Shown: positions 1 to 7,866 of the stretch, piece by piece
How positions within the stretch are numbered: position 1 is the first letter of the stretch
How the letters are laid out: the number at the start of each line of letters is the position of its first letter
DNA from: Actinomycetota bacterium
Lineage (GTDB): Bacteria; Actinomycetota; Actinomycetes; Actinomycetales; Kineosporiaceae
NCBI GenBank assembly: GCA_030837505.1
Contig: JAUPKJ010000341.1
Location: forward strand, 1 to 34,133
Direction: 5' to 3'
DNA length: 34,133 nt
Made by a program: the position numbers and the translations under genes
Notes under the pieces: generated by a model
Database searches by the model: none
What the model saw: only the letters and a program-made list of their open reading frames with translations
What the model was told of the DNA's origin: nothing

Positions 1-1314
1 CGGTCCTGGGCGCCGGGCGCGACGGCCGGGGTCCTGTTCCTGGCCCTCACGGGGCCCCTGGCCACTCTCGCACTGTGGACGGGGCAGTGCTCCCGGGCGG
101 ACGGGGAAGTCCTGGGGGTGCGCGCCGCCCCGGTGGACGTCCTGCCGGGCCTGGCCGCGGCCGAGGGGAACAGTCCTGCGGCGACCCGCACCCTGGTGCT
201 GCGGGTCGACGACCAGCGCGTGAGTTGGTCCTTGACGAAGGGGACCGGTCCACGTCTGGGCGACACCTCCGCGGCGCTGAGGGCGTTCTCGGTCCGGGAG
301 GCCGGAGCTTCCCGGGACGGTACCCGGGCACCGAGCACCGGGGAGATCGTCCGACCGGTCGTGGCGGAGCTGCTGTCGGGGACGGAACGGGACCTGCGGG
401 GGGACCTGGCGGAGTTGGGGGTCGGCTCGGTGTACGCGCTCGGGCCGGTCCGCGATGTCACGGCGAACGCCCTGGACTCCTCCCCGGGGCTGGTCCGGGC
501 GGCGGTCGACGAGGACGGGTCGCTGTGGCGCGTGGAACCCGAGGGTGCCGGGGACCGGGCCGTCAGGCCGGCCTGGGCCCGGGTCCTGGACGGCCGTGAC
601 GCCCTGTCCGCGACCCTCCCCTCGGCCGGGGAGTCGATCGACACGCGACTGCCGGCGGGGGCGGGCGGGCGGACCCTGGTGCTGTCGGCGCGTCGGGATC
701 CCGGGTGGCGGGCGAGCCTGGACGGGCAACCGTTGAACCCGGTGACCCGCGGCGGGTGGGCTCAGGCCTTCGAACTCACGGAGGCCGGCGGGCGGCTCGT
801 GGTCCGTCACGACGGACCCGACCCGGTGGGCTCCGGGCCCGTGCGGGGCCTGGTCCTCCTGCTGGCGCTGGTGTTCCTGTTGCCGTTGCGCGTTCCCCGC
901 CGCCGGCGGGTCCTCCTGCCCAGGGCGAGCCGTCCGGTCCTGCGCGGACAGGTCGGAGCGGCGCAGAGCGCCCCGCCGGCCCCCCGGGTGTACGACGACG
1001 AGCACCCGGAGAGGGGCGACCTGACGCCGGTGCTCAGCGATCCGCCGCGGCGGTCGCGCCGGCGTCCTGCCGGGCGCGCGCAGGCCACGGCGGAGGGGAG
1101 CGGCGCAGAGGGTGATCGCGCGGAGGGGGGCGGCACAGCGGAGGGGGGCGGCACAGCGGGGGATCGGGAGCCAGCGGGGGATCGGGAGCACGGCGGCGAG
1201 CAGGCGGCGCAGGAGGAACTCGTCGGGGACGGGCCGGTGCGGGAAGCTCCCGAGCCCGCGGAGGGACCGGCCACGCGGGGAGGACGACGTTTTCGGTGGG
1301 GAAGGCAATCATGA
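1..1314 (+). CDS. Glycosyltransferase family 2-type membrane protein, C-terminal part (5'-truncated by window)
   Basis: The frame is open from base 1, so the start lies outside the window; 437 residues are visible. A hydrophobic segment lies at visible residues 9-29 and a last membrane helix at about 283-298. Between them is an extracytoplasmic-looking region with 'DPGWRASLDG' and 'GGWAQAF', phrases I associate with the C-terminus of the very large actinobacterial GT2 proteins encoded next to DUF5719. After the last helix comes an Arg-rich stretch and then a low-complexity Ala/Glu/Gly tail that contains 18-bp tandem repeats. The stop overlaps the DUF5719 start (ATGA), so the two are translationally coupled. 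The catalytic domain is not in the window, so the family call is an inference from the C-terminus and the neighbour. Confidence 0.72.
   Translation, partial: RSWAPGATAGVLFLALTGPLATLALWTGQCSRADGEVLGVRAAPVDVLPGLAAAEGNSPAATRTLVLRVDDQRVSWSLTKGTGPRLGDTSAALRAFSVREAGASRDGTRAPSTGEIVRPVVAELLSGTERDLRGDLAELGVGSVYALGPVRDVTANALDSSPGLVRAAVDEDGSLWRVEPEGAGDRAVRPAWARVLDGRDALSATLPSAGESIDTRLPAGAGGRTLVLSARRDPGWRASLDGQPLNPVTRGGWAQAFELTEAGGRLVVRHDGPDPVGSGPVRGLVLLLALVFLLPLRVPRRRRVLLPRASRPVLRGQVGAAQSAPPAPRVYDDEHPERGDLTPVLSDPPRRSRRRPAGRAQATAEGSGAEGDRAEGGGTAEGGGTAGDREPAGDREHGGEQAAQEELVGDGPVREAPEPAEGPATRGGRRFRWGRQS
1091..1192. repeat. 18-bp tandem repeats in the glycosyltransferase tail
   Basis: Units of 18 bp at 1121-1138 and 1139-1156 are identical. 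Units at 1157-1174 and 1175-1192 differ from each other only near their ends. A diverged unit lies at 1091-1108. They encode six-residue repeats (AEGGGT, AGDREP/H) in the cytoplasmic tail. Confidence 0.9.
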
Positions 1315-3041
1315 AGGCAATCCGGAGAAGACGTCCGGCCCGCGCGCCGCGCCCTGCCCGCCCACCGGGGGCGCCGAGGGCGCCGGGCGCGCTGCGGAAC
1401 GCCGGCATCCTGCTCCTGGTCGTCGGGGTGACCTGGGGGGCGCAGGAGTGGCGGGCCGCCCCGGAGGACGGGACCGCGAAGACACCACTGCTGTGGACCC
1501 CCATGTCCGAGACCGTGGTCTGTCCGGGACCGGAGACGTTGACGGTCCCGGAGGGAGGACGCCCGGTCCGGCCCCCGGGACCCGTGGTCGTGGGGGCCCT
1601 GGCCGCGCCGGCCTCGGGGACGGCGGAGGACCGCGAAGCACCCGCGGTGAACTCCGCGAGCCTGTCCAACCTGGACGGCAGGGGATCGGTGGACCTTCCG
1701 CGGGTCCTGAAGGGCGCCGGACTGTTGGTGTCCCCCCGCGAGGGGCCCGGGGCCGTCCGGCTGCTTTCCCGGGGGAAGCCCGGGACCGGCGACGAGGCGG
1801 AAGCGCCCCTCGTCGCGGCCACCCAGCTGACCCTTGCCCGCACCGGGGAACTGCGCGGGCTGGTGGGCAGCGCGTGCGCTGTGCCGTCCGCCGACCAGTG
1901 GCTGGTCGGCGGGGGCACGGCGGTCGGACGCCGGGCCAGGCTGCTCCTGGCGAATCCGACCGCCGCGGCCGTCATGGTCGACATCACGGTCCACGGGCCG
2001 TCCGGGCCCGTCGAAGCGGCCGCCGGGGACAGCGTGGTCGTGGCTCCCGGGCGGCAACGGGCCCTGTTCCTGGACGCGCTGGCCCCGGATCTGCAGACGG
2101 TGGCCGTCCACGTGTGCACCCACGGTGGGCGGGTTGCGGCCCTCCTGCACGACAGCCTGCTGCGGGGGGTGATCGCCGGAGGGGTCGACGACGTCGTCGC
2201 GGGGAACGCTCCGGCGCTGCGGCAGCTGGTCCCCGGGATCTCGGTGGAGTTCCCCTCGGGCGGGTCGGCCCGGTCCCCGGAACTGCCGCGGGATCCACGG
2301 GCTCCGGGGGCCGGCGGGGTCCGGGTCGTCGTGCCCGGTCAGCAGGACGCCGTCGTCCGTGTCCGGCTCAGCGGCCCGGGGGGGGAGACTGCCCTGCCGG
2401 GCGGGGGGGTGGTGACGGTCCGGGCGGGGGCGAGCGTCGACGTCCCGCTCACGGGGGTGCCCGAAGGCGTGTACACCGCTGTCGTCGAGTCCGATGTCCC
2501 CGTGGGGGCGGGGGCCTTCGTCGGCCGTGCCCGGGCCGGCAGCGAACGGGCGCTGGGGGCCGCGCCCCCGCCCGGGACCCCCGCCGCCGAACTCGCCTGG
2601 GTTCCCTCGGCGGGCAGCGTGCACGGCTCGGCGGCCGTGGCCCTGCCGGCCCCTGCGGCGCCGGGCCGGGCCGGGCCCGTGCAGTCGTCGGCCTTGCTCA
2701 CGCTCATGGCGCCCCTGGGCGGGGCCCGTGTCAGGGTCTTCGGGTGGGGGTCGAGCGGACGGGGGGAGAGGGAACAGCGGGTCGACGTGCCGGCGGGGCG
2801 CACCGTGACCGTTCCGGTCCGTCGGGGGACGACCGGTCTGTCCCTGGAGGTGGAGTCCGGGAACCGGGTGGTCGGGGCCGTGGTCCTGACGGTCGGCGAC
2901 ACGGCCGGGGAGCTGGTGTCGGTCATCGGGATACGACCTGATCGCCCGGGCGGCGCCCACCCGCCCGAGGTGGTGCAGGACCCGGCGCTCGGGGTGGCCG
3001 TCGGACCGGGCCCGGCCAGGGGTCAGGTGTCGGAGCGGTAG
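1311..3041 (+). CDS. DUF5719 family membrane-anchored protein
   Basis: This 576-residue protein has an Arg/Pro-rich cytoplasmic N-terminus (about 1-30), one membrane helix (about 31-45, beginning GILLLVVGV), and a long extracytoplasmic part rich in beta-forming Val/Gly/Ala sequence. ATG 1311 is preferred: it overlaps the upstream stop as ATGA and has a GGGGAAGG Shine-Dalgarno 5 nt upstream. A GTG at 1296 in the same frame is the alternative. The family is of unknown function and is typically encoded directly after a large GT2 protein in actinobacteria. Pairing with that glycosyltransferase suggests a role in envelope glycan assembly; this is inference. Its stop lies inside the 3' end of the convergent metallopeptidase gene, overlapping by 19 bp. 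Confidence 0.75.
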   Translation: MKAIRRRRPARAPRPARPPGAPRAPGALRNAGILLLVVGVTWGAQEWRAAPEDGTAKTPLLWTPMSETVVCPGPETLTVPEGGRPVRPPGPVVVGALAAPASGTAEDREAPAVNSASLSNLDGRGSVDLPRVLKGAGLLVSPREGPGAVRLLSRGKPGTGDEAEAPLVAATQLTLARTGELRGLVGSACAVPSADQWLVGGGTAVGRRARLLLANPTAAAVMVDITVHGPSGPVEAAAGDSVVVAPGRQRALFLDALAPDLQTVAVHVCTHGGRVAALLHDSLLRGVIAGGVDDVVAGNAPALRQLVPGISVEFPSGGSARSPELPRDPRAPGAGGVRVVVPGQQDAVVRVRLSGPGGETALPGGGVVTVRAGASVDVPLTGVPEGVYTAVVESDVPVGAGAFVGRARAGSERALGAAPPPGTPAAELAWVPSAGSVHGSAAVALPAPAAPGRAGPVQSSALLTLMAPLGGARVRVFGWGSSGRGEREQRVDVPAGRTVTVPVRRGTTGLSLEVESGNRVVGAVVLTVGDTAGELVSVIGIRPDRPGGAHPPEVVQDPALGVAVGPGPARGQVSER

Positions 3042-3601
3042 CGGGGATCCACCTGCTCGGGGGGGATCTGCAGCAGATGGGCGACCTGTTCCACCACCAC
3101 GTCGTGGACGAGAGGGCCCAGGTCCTCCTCGTCGGGGGCCCTGGTCTCGACCGGGCGCCGGTAGACGACGATCCTCGCGGGCAGTTCCCCGTTCGAGGGG
3201 AAGAGCCTGCCCAGGGGGATCTCGTTGTCCTCCCACGGGGCGGGGTCGCTGGGCGGCACGTCCTCGACGGCGACCTCGACGCCGTCCAGTTCCGCCGACC
3301 ACCGACGTTCCAGACGCTCGACGGCGTCCAGGACCCGGTCGTCGAACCGGGCGGACCGGCTGCGCCAGGCCGGTACGTGCTGGGGCAGGAGGGGGGTCCT
3401 CAGGCCGTGGCCGTGGCGGTCCCTGTGGCGCCGGCGGGAACGGGTCGGGCCGTCGACGCCGTCGTGTTCGGTTCCTGGGTCGGCGCCTTCGCGGAACGCG
3501 GACGACTCGGCCCCGGAGGGGGCCCGAGCGGGGATTTCCCCCGGCCCGGTGCCCGGGTTCCACCCCGGCCCGGGGCCGGGGTGAGAGGGAGGCCGGGACA
3601 T
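3023..3601 (-). CDS. Metallopeptidase family (zincin-like) protein with degenerate active site
   Basis: This 192-residue protein has about 80 Gly/Pro/Arg-rich residues and then a conserved core with 'RFDDRVLDAVERLE', 'IPLGRLFPSNG' and 'RIVVYRRP'. It resembles the small metallopeptidase-family protein encoded beside DUF3499 in actinobacteria (Rv3259-type, from memory). The HExxH zinc motif expected near the C-terminus is absent: the equivalent segment reads VVVEQVAH (about residues 168-175), keeping one Glu and a displaced His. Catalytic activity is therefore doubtful. The ATG at 3601 follows a TACTCT hexamer by 6 nt, which suggests leaderless translation. The gene diverges from DUF3499 and converges on DUF5719. 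Confidence 0.68.
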   Translation of the reverse strand: MSRPPSHPGPGPGWNPGTGPGEIPARAPSGAESSAFREGADPGTEHDGVDGPTRSRRRHRDRHGHGLRTPLLPQHVPAWRSRSARFDDRVLDAVERLERRWSAELDGVEVAVEDVPPSDPAPWEDNEIPLGRLFPSNGELPARIVVYRRPVETRAPDEEDLGPLVHDVVVEQVAHLLQIPPEQVDPRYRSDT

Positions 3602-3607
3602 CTTCGA

Positions 3608-3613
3608 AGAGTA
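3608..3613 (-). promoter_or_regulatory. -10-like element for leaderless metallopeptidase-family gene
   Basis: TACTCT on the minus strand ends 6 nt before the ATG at 3601. No convincing Shine-Dalgarno is present. This spacing would place the transcription start at or next to the start codon. Confidence 0.45.
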
Positions 3614-3674
3614 ACGGCAAGGTACGGGGAAGGGATCTGCGGCGTGCCCGGTGCGCGACGGTTCTCCGGCGGGG

Positions 3675-3680
3675 TACTGT
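3675..3680 (+). promoter_or_regulatory. -10-like element for leaderless DUF3499 gene
   Basis: TACTGT ends 8 nt before GTG 3689, with no Shine-Dalgarno between them. No clear -35 is visible. Together with the minus-strand element at 3608-3613 it forms a compact divergent promoter pair. Confidence 0.45.
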
Positions 3681-3688
3681 CAACGTTC

Positions 3689-4066
3689 GTGGGAGGTGTC
3701 CGACGGTGCTCGCGGACGGCCTGCGGTAAACCCGCCGTCGCGACGTTGACGTACGTCTATTCGGATTCAACGGCCGTTCTGGGACCGCTCGCCACCTATG
3801 CCGAGCCGCATTGCTACGACTTGTGTGCCGAGCACGCAGACAGACTTACCGCTCCCCGGGGATGGGAAGTGGTCAGGCTCTCGGTCGATCTCGAACAGTC
3901 CGGGCCGTCCCACGACGATCTGGTGGCCCTGGCCGATGCCGTGCGCGAAGCGGCACGCCCCCGCCCCCAGGACGATCCGGCCTCGACGGCTGCCAGAGAA
4001 TCCTCCGCAGTGGAGATCGGACGCCGCGGCCATCTGCGGGTCCTGCGCGACCCGTCCTCCCCCTGA
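3689..4066 (+). CDS. DUF3499 family protein, putative zinc-binding
   Basis: This 125-residue protein begins 'MGGVRRCSRTACGKPAVATL' and continues with 'TYVYSDSTAVLGPLATYAEPH'. Cys7/Cys12 and Cys42/Cys46 form two cysteine pairs typical of this short actinobacterial family (Rv3258c-type). The function is unknown; the paired cysteines suggest metal binding. GTG 3689 was chosen because it places the family's conserved 'VRRCSR' near the N-terminus and sits just behind a -10-like element. The open frame extends far upstream, but that part overlaps the divergent gene in antisense and does not resemble the family. The C-terminal 50 residues are acidic and variable. Confidence 0.85.
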   Translation: MGGVRRCSRTACGKPAVATLTYVYSDSTAVLGPLATYAEPHCYDLCAEHADRLTAPRGWEVVRLSVDLEQSGPSHDDLVALADAVREAARPRPQDDPASTAARESSAVEIGRRGHLRVLRDPSSP

Positions 4067-4070
4067 CCCA

Positions 4071-4121
4071 GGGTGTTCCCTGGCCCCGGATGTTCCCCCG
4101 GCCCGGGTGTTCCTGTCCCGG
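4071..4121. repeat. 17-bp tandem repeat, three copies
   Basis: Three degenerate 17-bp units (4071-4087, 4088-4104, 4105-4121) share the core GGRTGTTCC. They start 4 bp after the DUF3499 stop, in non-coding sequence. Confidence 0.75.
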
Positions 4122-4150
4122 TGAGCTGGTTCCGTGGCGGAGGCCGCCCC

Positions 4151-4222
4151 GCGGTGGTCTGTCAGAGGTTTCGTCTGTGGTGGCCTGTTTGCGGTGGTCT
4201 GTCCGAGGTTTCGTCTGTGGTG
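4151..4222. repeat. 40-bp-period direct repeat, two copies
   Basis: Positions 4151-4182 and 4191-4222 match over 32 nt with one mismatch (A4164/C4204), giving an exact 40-bp period. The sequence is T/G-rich on this strand and unlike the surrounding DNA. A weaker third match may follow at 4231-4258. The gap between DUF3499 and the zinc-ribbon gene (4067-4362) holds only these repeats and no supportable gene. Confidence 0.85.
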
Positions 4223-4362
4223 CTTTGTCTTCCTGAGGTGGTTCTCGGCTTCGTGTCCGGGAAACGCCCGGGATTCAATGGCGGCCCGGACTTTGCCGAA
4301 GGAGTGCTGTGCCCCGGTCGAACGGGCCGGCGGACCCACAACGTTCCGGAAGGACCCTTTCC

Positions 4363-4671
4363 ATGCCTGCAGTCTCGCGGATCCCCGCCCAGCGGACCTC
4401 GTCGACCTCGCGTCGGCGCGGCAGAGGACGCAACAGCGCTCCGCAGGTTCCCCTGGGATCCCTGACCCAGCGCGAGGACAGGACGGCAGCCGTCTGTCAG
4501 GGGTGCGGCAGCGAACACGTGACCCATCTGAGGATGAACCTCACCGATGGAACTCCTGTGCGATTCACCTCGTGCCATCGCTGTGAACACCGGACCTGGG
4601 AGAACGCCGAGGGCGTCATGAGCAGGGACTCGGTCCTGGACCGCACCCGCAAGGTCGTGTCCCACAGCTGA
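4363..4671 (+). CDS. Small zinc-ribbon protein of unknown function
   Basis: This 102-residue protein has a basic, Ser/Arg-rich N-terminus (1-40) followed by one four-cysteine zinc ribbon: Cys45-x2-Cys48 and Cys71-x2-Cys74. The loop between them reads 'LRMNLTDGTPVRFTS', followed by 'CHRCEHRTWE'. Short proteins of this pattern occur beside manB in other actinobacteria, as far as I recall. ATG 4363 has a GGAAGGA Shine-Dalgarno 8 nt upstream. GTG 4309, in frame with AAGGAG only 4 nt upstream, is a less likely alternative that would add 18 residues. The role is unknown; a nucleic-acid or protein-binding adaptor is possible. Confidence 0.75.
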   Translation: MPAVSRIPAQRTSSTSRRRGRGRNSAPQVPLGSLTQREDRTAAVCQGCGSEHVTHLRMNLTDGTPVRFTSCHRCEHRTWENAEGVMSRDSVLDRTRKVVSHS

Positions 4672-4863
4672 GACCCGGCGAAGAGCGAATCCCCGCAGAG
4701 GGTGCGAGACCTCGCGGCCCGAACCCCGCCGCGCTTCGCGGCCGGTGGCCGATCTGGGACCAGCGGTGGTGGAGGGGGGATCGGTGGGGCCTGCCCTGGT
4801 CGGCGGGGACCGGCAGCGGCCGGCGGAACAGACCCTAGGAGCCCGACGGCCCTGCGGGGCGGC

Positions 4864-4869
4864 TAGCCT
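4864..4869 (+). promoter_or_regulatory. -10-like element for leaderless manB
   Basis: TAGCCT ends 6 nt before GTG 4876 and no Shine-Dalgarno precedes the start. The 4672-4863 stretch upstream contains no gene that I can support. Confidence 0.45.
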
Positions 4870-4875
4870 GGCCGT

Positions 4876-6396
4876 GTGCCCAGCGTGCAGAATGATGATC
4901 ACGGTGTTACTCCGTCGCTCCCCCAGGGTGGGGCTGCGGTTGACCTGAGCGGACTGATCAAGGCCTACGACGTGCGGGGTCTGGTCCCCGAGCAGCTCGA
5001 TGAGCGGGTCGCGTCGGCCATCGGCAGGGCTTTCGCCGAGGAGGTCACCGGCGGGGGGGCCGCCGACGGCAGCTCTGATCCGATCCACCGCATCGTCATC
5101 GGTCACGACATGCGTCCCTCCTCCCCGGACCTCGCGCTCGCCTTCGGGAGGGGCGCTGCGTCCCGGGGGCTCGAGGTCGTTCTCATCGGTCTGTGCAGCA
5201 CCGACGGCCTGTACTACGCCAGCGGTGTTCTGCGGGCGCCCGGAGCCATGTTCACGGCGAGCCACAATCCGGCTGCCTACAACGGAATCAAGCTTTGCCG
5301 TTCCGGGGCGCGTCCGATCGGTCAGAACACCGGACTGGACAGGATCCGGACCCGTGCCGAGGAACTCCTCTCCGGGGCAGAGGTCCCAGGGGCAGAGGAT
5401 CTCGGAACCGTGGATCTCGGGGACAGGATCGTGGAGCGGGAGATGCTCGCCGGGTACGCCGAGCACCTGCGTGGTCTGGTCGATCTGTCCGGGATCCGGC
5501 CGCTGCGGATCGTCGTGGACGCGGGTAATGGCATGGGTGGACTGACCACCCCGGCGGTGCTGGGGACGGCTGTCGGACTTCCGGCGCTCCCCGTCCGGAT
5601 CGTTCCCCTGTACTTCGAACTCGACGGCACTTTCCCGAACCACGAGGCCAATCCCCTGGAGCCGGAGAACCTGAAGGACTTGCAGGCCCGGGTCCTCGCC
5701 GAGGGCGCGGACCTCGGTCTGGCCTTCGATGGCGACGCGGACCGGTGCTTCGTGGTCGACGAGCGGGGGAGGGCCGTCAGCCCCAGTGCTGTGACAGCGC
5801 TCGTGGCCGAGCGGGAGATCCTCAAAGAGACCGCAGCCGGCCGTCGGGCAACCGTGATCCATAATTTGATCACCTCGCGGGCGGTGCCGGAGGTGATTGC
5901 CGAGGCCGGCGGGATCCCGGTCCGTACCCGGGTCGGACACTCCTTCATCAAGGCCGAGATGGCCGATCACGGCGCTGTCTTCGGTGGTGAGCACTCGGCT
6001 CACTACTATTTCCGGGACTTCTGGTTCGCGGACACGGGGATGCTGGCCGCGATGCACTTGCTGGCAGCGCTGGGGGAGCAGGACCGGCCGCTGTCGGAAC
6101 TCGTGGGCTCCTACGAACGCTACGTTGCCAGCGGCGAGATCAATTCCAAGGTCACGGACGTTCAGGCCGCCGTCGCTCGGGTCGAGAAGGCCTTCGCGGG
6201 GCGGGACGGGGTCCGGATCGACCGCTTGGACGGGCTGAGCGTCATCCACGCCTCGCAGGACAAGCCGTCTGATATGTGGTGGTTCAATCTCAGGGCGAGC
6301 AACACCGAACCGCTGCTGCGGTTGAACGCCGAGGCCGCGGACGAATCGGGGATGCGCAGTGTGAGGGACGAGGTCTTGGACCTGGTCCGCCGGTAG
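4876..6396 (+). CDS. manB: Phosphomannomutase/phosphoglucomutase (alpha-D-phosphohexomutase)
   Basis: This enzyme interconverts mannose-6-phosphate and mannose-1-phosphate, the precursor of GDP-mannose for glycolipids and glycans, and possibly the glucose phosphates too. The 506 residues show the family signatures: 'LIKAYDVRGLVP' at the N-terminus, the phosphoserine loop TASHNP with Ser129, the metal-binding DGDADR loop from Asp285, the sugar-specificity GEHSAHYYF, and the C-terminal phosphate-binding RASNTEP. GTG 4876 lies 6 nt after a -10-like hexamer. GTG 4885 is an alternative. It is followed closely by the Trm112-like and SIS isomerase genes, together making an apparent mannose-phosphate operon. 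Confidence 0.93.
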   Translation: MPSVQNDDHGVTPSLPQGGAAVDLSGLIKAYDVRGLVPEQLDERVASAIGRAFAEEVTGGGAADGSSDPIHRIVIGHDMRPSSPDLALAFGRGAASRGLEVVLIGLCSTDGLYYASGVLRAPGAMFTASHNPAAYNGIKLCRSGARPIGQNTGLDRIRTRAEELLSGAEVPGAEDLGTVDLGDRIVEREMLAGYAEHLRGLVDLSGIRPLRIVVDAGNGMGGLTTPAVLGTAVGLPALPVRIVPLYFELDGTFPNHEANPLEPENLKDLQARVLAEGADLGLAFDGDADRCFVVDERGRAVSPSAVTALVAEREILKETAAGRRATVIHNLITSRAVPEVIAEAGGIPVRTRVGHSFIKAEMADHGAVFGGEHSAHYYFRDFWFADTGMLAAMHLLAALGEQDRPLSELVGSYERYVASGEINSKVTDVQAAVARVEKAFAGRDGVRIDRLDGLSVIHASQDKPSDMWWFNLRASNTEPLLRLNAEAADESGMRSVRDEVLDLVRR

Positions 6397-6424
6397 GCTG
6401 TGCCCCGACCGCGTCGACATGCGA

Positions 6425-6430
6425 CAGGAT
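6425..6430 (+). promoter_or_regulatory. Possible -10-like element before the Trm112-like gene
   Basis: CAGGAT ends 6 nt before GTG 6437, matching the spacing of the other leaderless starts, but it lacks the first T. The same bases include AGGA, which could instead act as a weak Shine-Dalgarno. Confidence 0.25.
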
Positions 6431-6436
6431 GACACC

Positions 6437-6697
6437 GTGACCACGATCGAACCCTGGCTGCGGGAGATCTTGCGCTGCCCCTCCTGCGGCGGACCGCTGC
6501 GGGACGCCGTCGGCCCCCTCTCAGGTCCAGAACTCCGGTGCACGAGGTGTTCCCTGGCGTATCGCGTCGATGACGGGATCCCCGTCCTGCTCGTCGACGA
6601 AGCCCGTGACGCCGGCGGCGGGTCGGCTTCCGACGGCGGTCCGGAGTCTGGCGATGACCGGTTGTCGGCGGACGAACCAGGACCTGGCCGGGAGTGA
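6437..6697 (+). CDS. Trm112-like small zinc protein
   Basis: This 86-residue protein starts 'MTTIEPWLREILRCPSCGG', with Cys14-x2-Cys17 and Cys35-x2-Cys38 forming the zinc site, then 'LAYRVDDGIPVLLVDEA', the hallmark of the Trm112/YcaR family. The C-terminal 25 residues are acidic and Gly/Ser-rich. In other organisms Trm112 partners methyltransferases; in actinobacteria it sits between manB and the SIS isomerase, so its target here is open. GTG 6437 is preferred over ATG 6419, which would add six non-conserved residues. The stop overlaps a GTG (GTGA), next to the start of the following gene. Confidence 0.85.
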   Translation: MTTIEPWLREILRCPSCGGPLRDAVGPLSGPELRCTRCSLAYRVDDGIPVLLVDEARDAGGGSASDGGPESGDDRLSADEPGPGRE

Positions 6698-6699
6698 CC

Positions 6700-7863
6700 A
6701 TGGCGCTGGACGAGCAACTCCTCGATGATCCCGACGGTTTGGCCTCGTGCGATCCTTCGGGCAGTCTGCGGGCCCTGGCCTGCGCCGGAGCCCAGGTCCG
6801 CGCGGCTCTCACCGCGACTTCCGAGGCCGAGGTGTCTCGGATCACCGAGGAGGGGCGCCCTCGTGCGGTGATCGTGGCCAGTCTGGGAGGTTCCTCCGTC
6901 GTCGGCGACGTGCTGACGATGTTGGCCGGCAGCGGTTCCCCCGTGCCGGTGTCGGTACGGCGAGGGCTGCCCCTGCCGGGCTGGGTGGGGCCGATGGACC
7001 TGGTGGTGGCCGTGTCCATGTCCGGTCGTGCTCCCGGTCCTCTCGGGTTGGCCGCTGAGGCCGCTCGCAGGGGATGCCGTCTGCTGACCGTCAGCCGGGC
7101 CGGCTCTCCTCTGGCCGAGGTGGCGATCCGTACGGGCGGGGTGCATGTCCCCGTGCCCGAGGCCCCCACCCCTGCGGCCAGGGCCTCGCGACTGGCGATG
7201 TGGTCCCTGTTGACCCCCGTCGTCGCCGTGGCCAATGTTTTCGGTCTCACGGATTCTTCCCCGCAGGTCCTGGCGAGGGTCGCCGAGCGGCTCGACGAGC
7301 ACGCAACGACCTACCGTCCGGACTCGGAGGCGTTCGTCAACCCGGCCAAGGCCCTGGCCCTGGAACTGGCGGATGTCGTACCGGTCGTGCTCGGTGACGG
7401 AGACGTCACGGGGGTGGCCGCCAGCCGTGCCGTGAGCATGCTCGCCCGCACCGCGCGAATGCCGGCGATGCGAGGAGCACTGCCCGATGACGCCGGGGAT
7501 GTGGTGGCGACCTTCGGCGGGCCTTTTGCCTCCCGGCCGCAGGACGTGTTCGCCGATCCCTTCGAGGACGGCCCGGCCACGACGAGACTGCGACTGATTT
7601 TCTTGAGGGATGCCGAGCCCAGCGTGGACCGGCCCGATGGCTCCTGGCTGGAGACGGCCCGGACCGCAGACGCCGTCCGGTTGACCGCCCAGGAAGCGGG
7701 GGTCCGCGTGAGCGAGGTCCCCGCCAGGCCCGGACACCCCTTGGAGCGTTTCGCCGATCTGGTGTCCCTGACGGATTTCGCCGCGGTCTACCTGGCCCTC
7801 GCCAGTGGACTGGACCCGCTGACCTCGCCCCACGTGGCTGACCTGCGCGATAGGACTCGCTGA
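6700..7863 (+). CDS. SIS-domain phosphoglucose/phosphomannose isomerase-like protein
   Basis: This 387-residue protein has two SIS-type sugar-isomerase folds. The first includes 'RAVIVASLGGSSVVGD' and 'DLVVAVSMSGRAPGPLGLAAEA' with the Ser-rich phosphate-binding loops. The second half carries the C-terminal isomerase domain ending 'FAAVYLALASGLDP'. It matches the bifunctional PGI/PMI type that interconverts fructose-6-phosphate with glucose-6- or mannose-6-phosphate, feeding the adjacent ManB. ATG 6700 has GGGAG 6 nt upstream; GTG 6694 overlaps the previous stop and is an alternative. Some actinobacterial homologues are poorly characterised, so the activity is inferred from family and context. 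Confidence 0.82.
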   Translation: MALDEQLLDDPDGLASCDPSGSLRALACAGAQVRAALTATSEAEVSRITEEGRPRAVIVASLGGSSVVGDVLTMLAGSGSPVPVSVRRGLPLPGWVGPMDLVVAVSMSGRAPGPLGLAAEAARRGCRLLTVSRAGSPLAEVAIRTGGVHVPVPEAPTPAARASRLAMWSLLTPVVAVANVFGLTDSSPQVLARVAERLDEHATTYRPDSEAFVNPAKALALELADVVPVVLGDGDVTGVAASRAVSMLARTARMPAMRGALPDDAGDVVATFGGPFASRPQDVFADPFEDGPATTRLRLIFLRDAEPSVDRPDGSWLETARTADAVRLTAQEAGVRVSEVPARPGHPLERFADLVSLTDFAAVYLALASGLDPLTSPHVADLRDRTR

Positions 7864-7866
7864 CAC

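Noticed and set aside
807-3770. Very long open frame on the minus strand opposite the glycosyltransferase and DUF5719 genes
   Set aside because: Its translation is Arg/Pro/Gly-rich, without domains, and it is the antisense shadow of two well-supported genes at high GC3.
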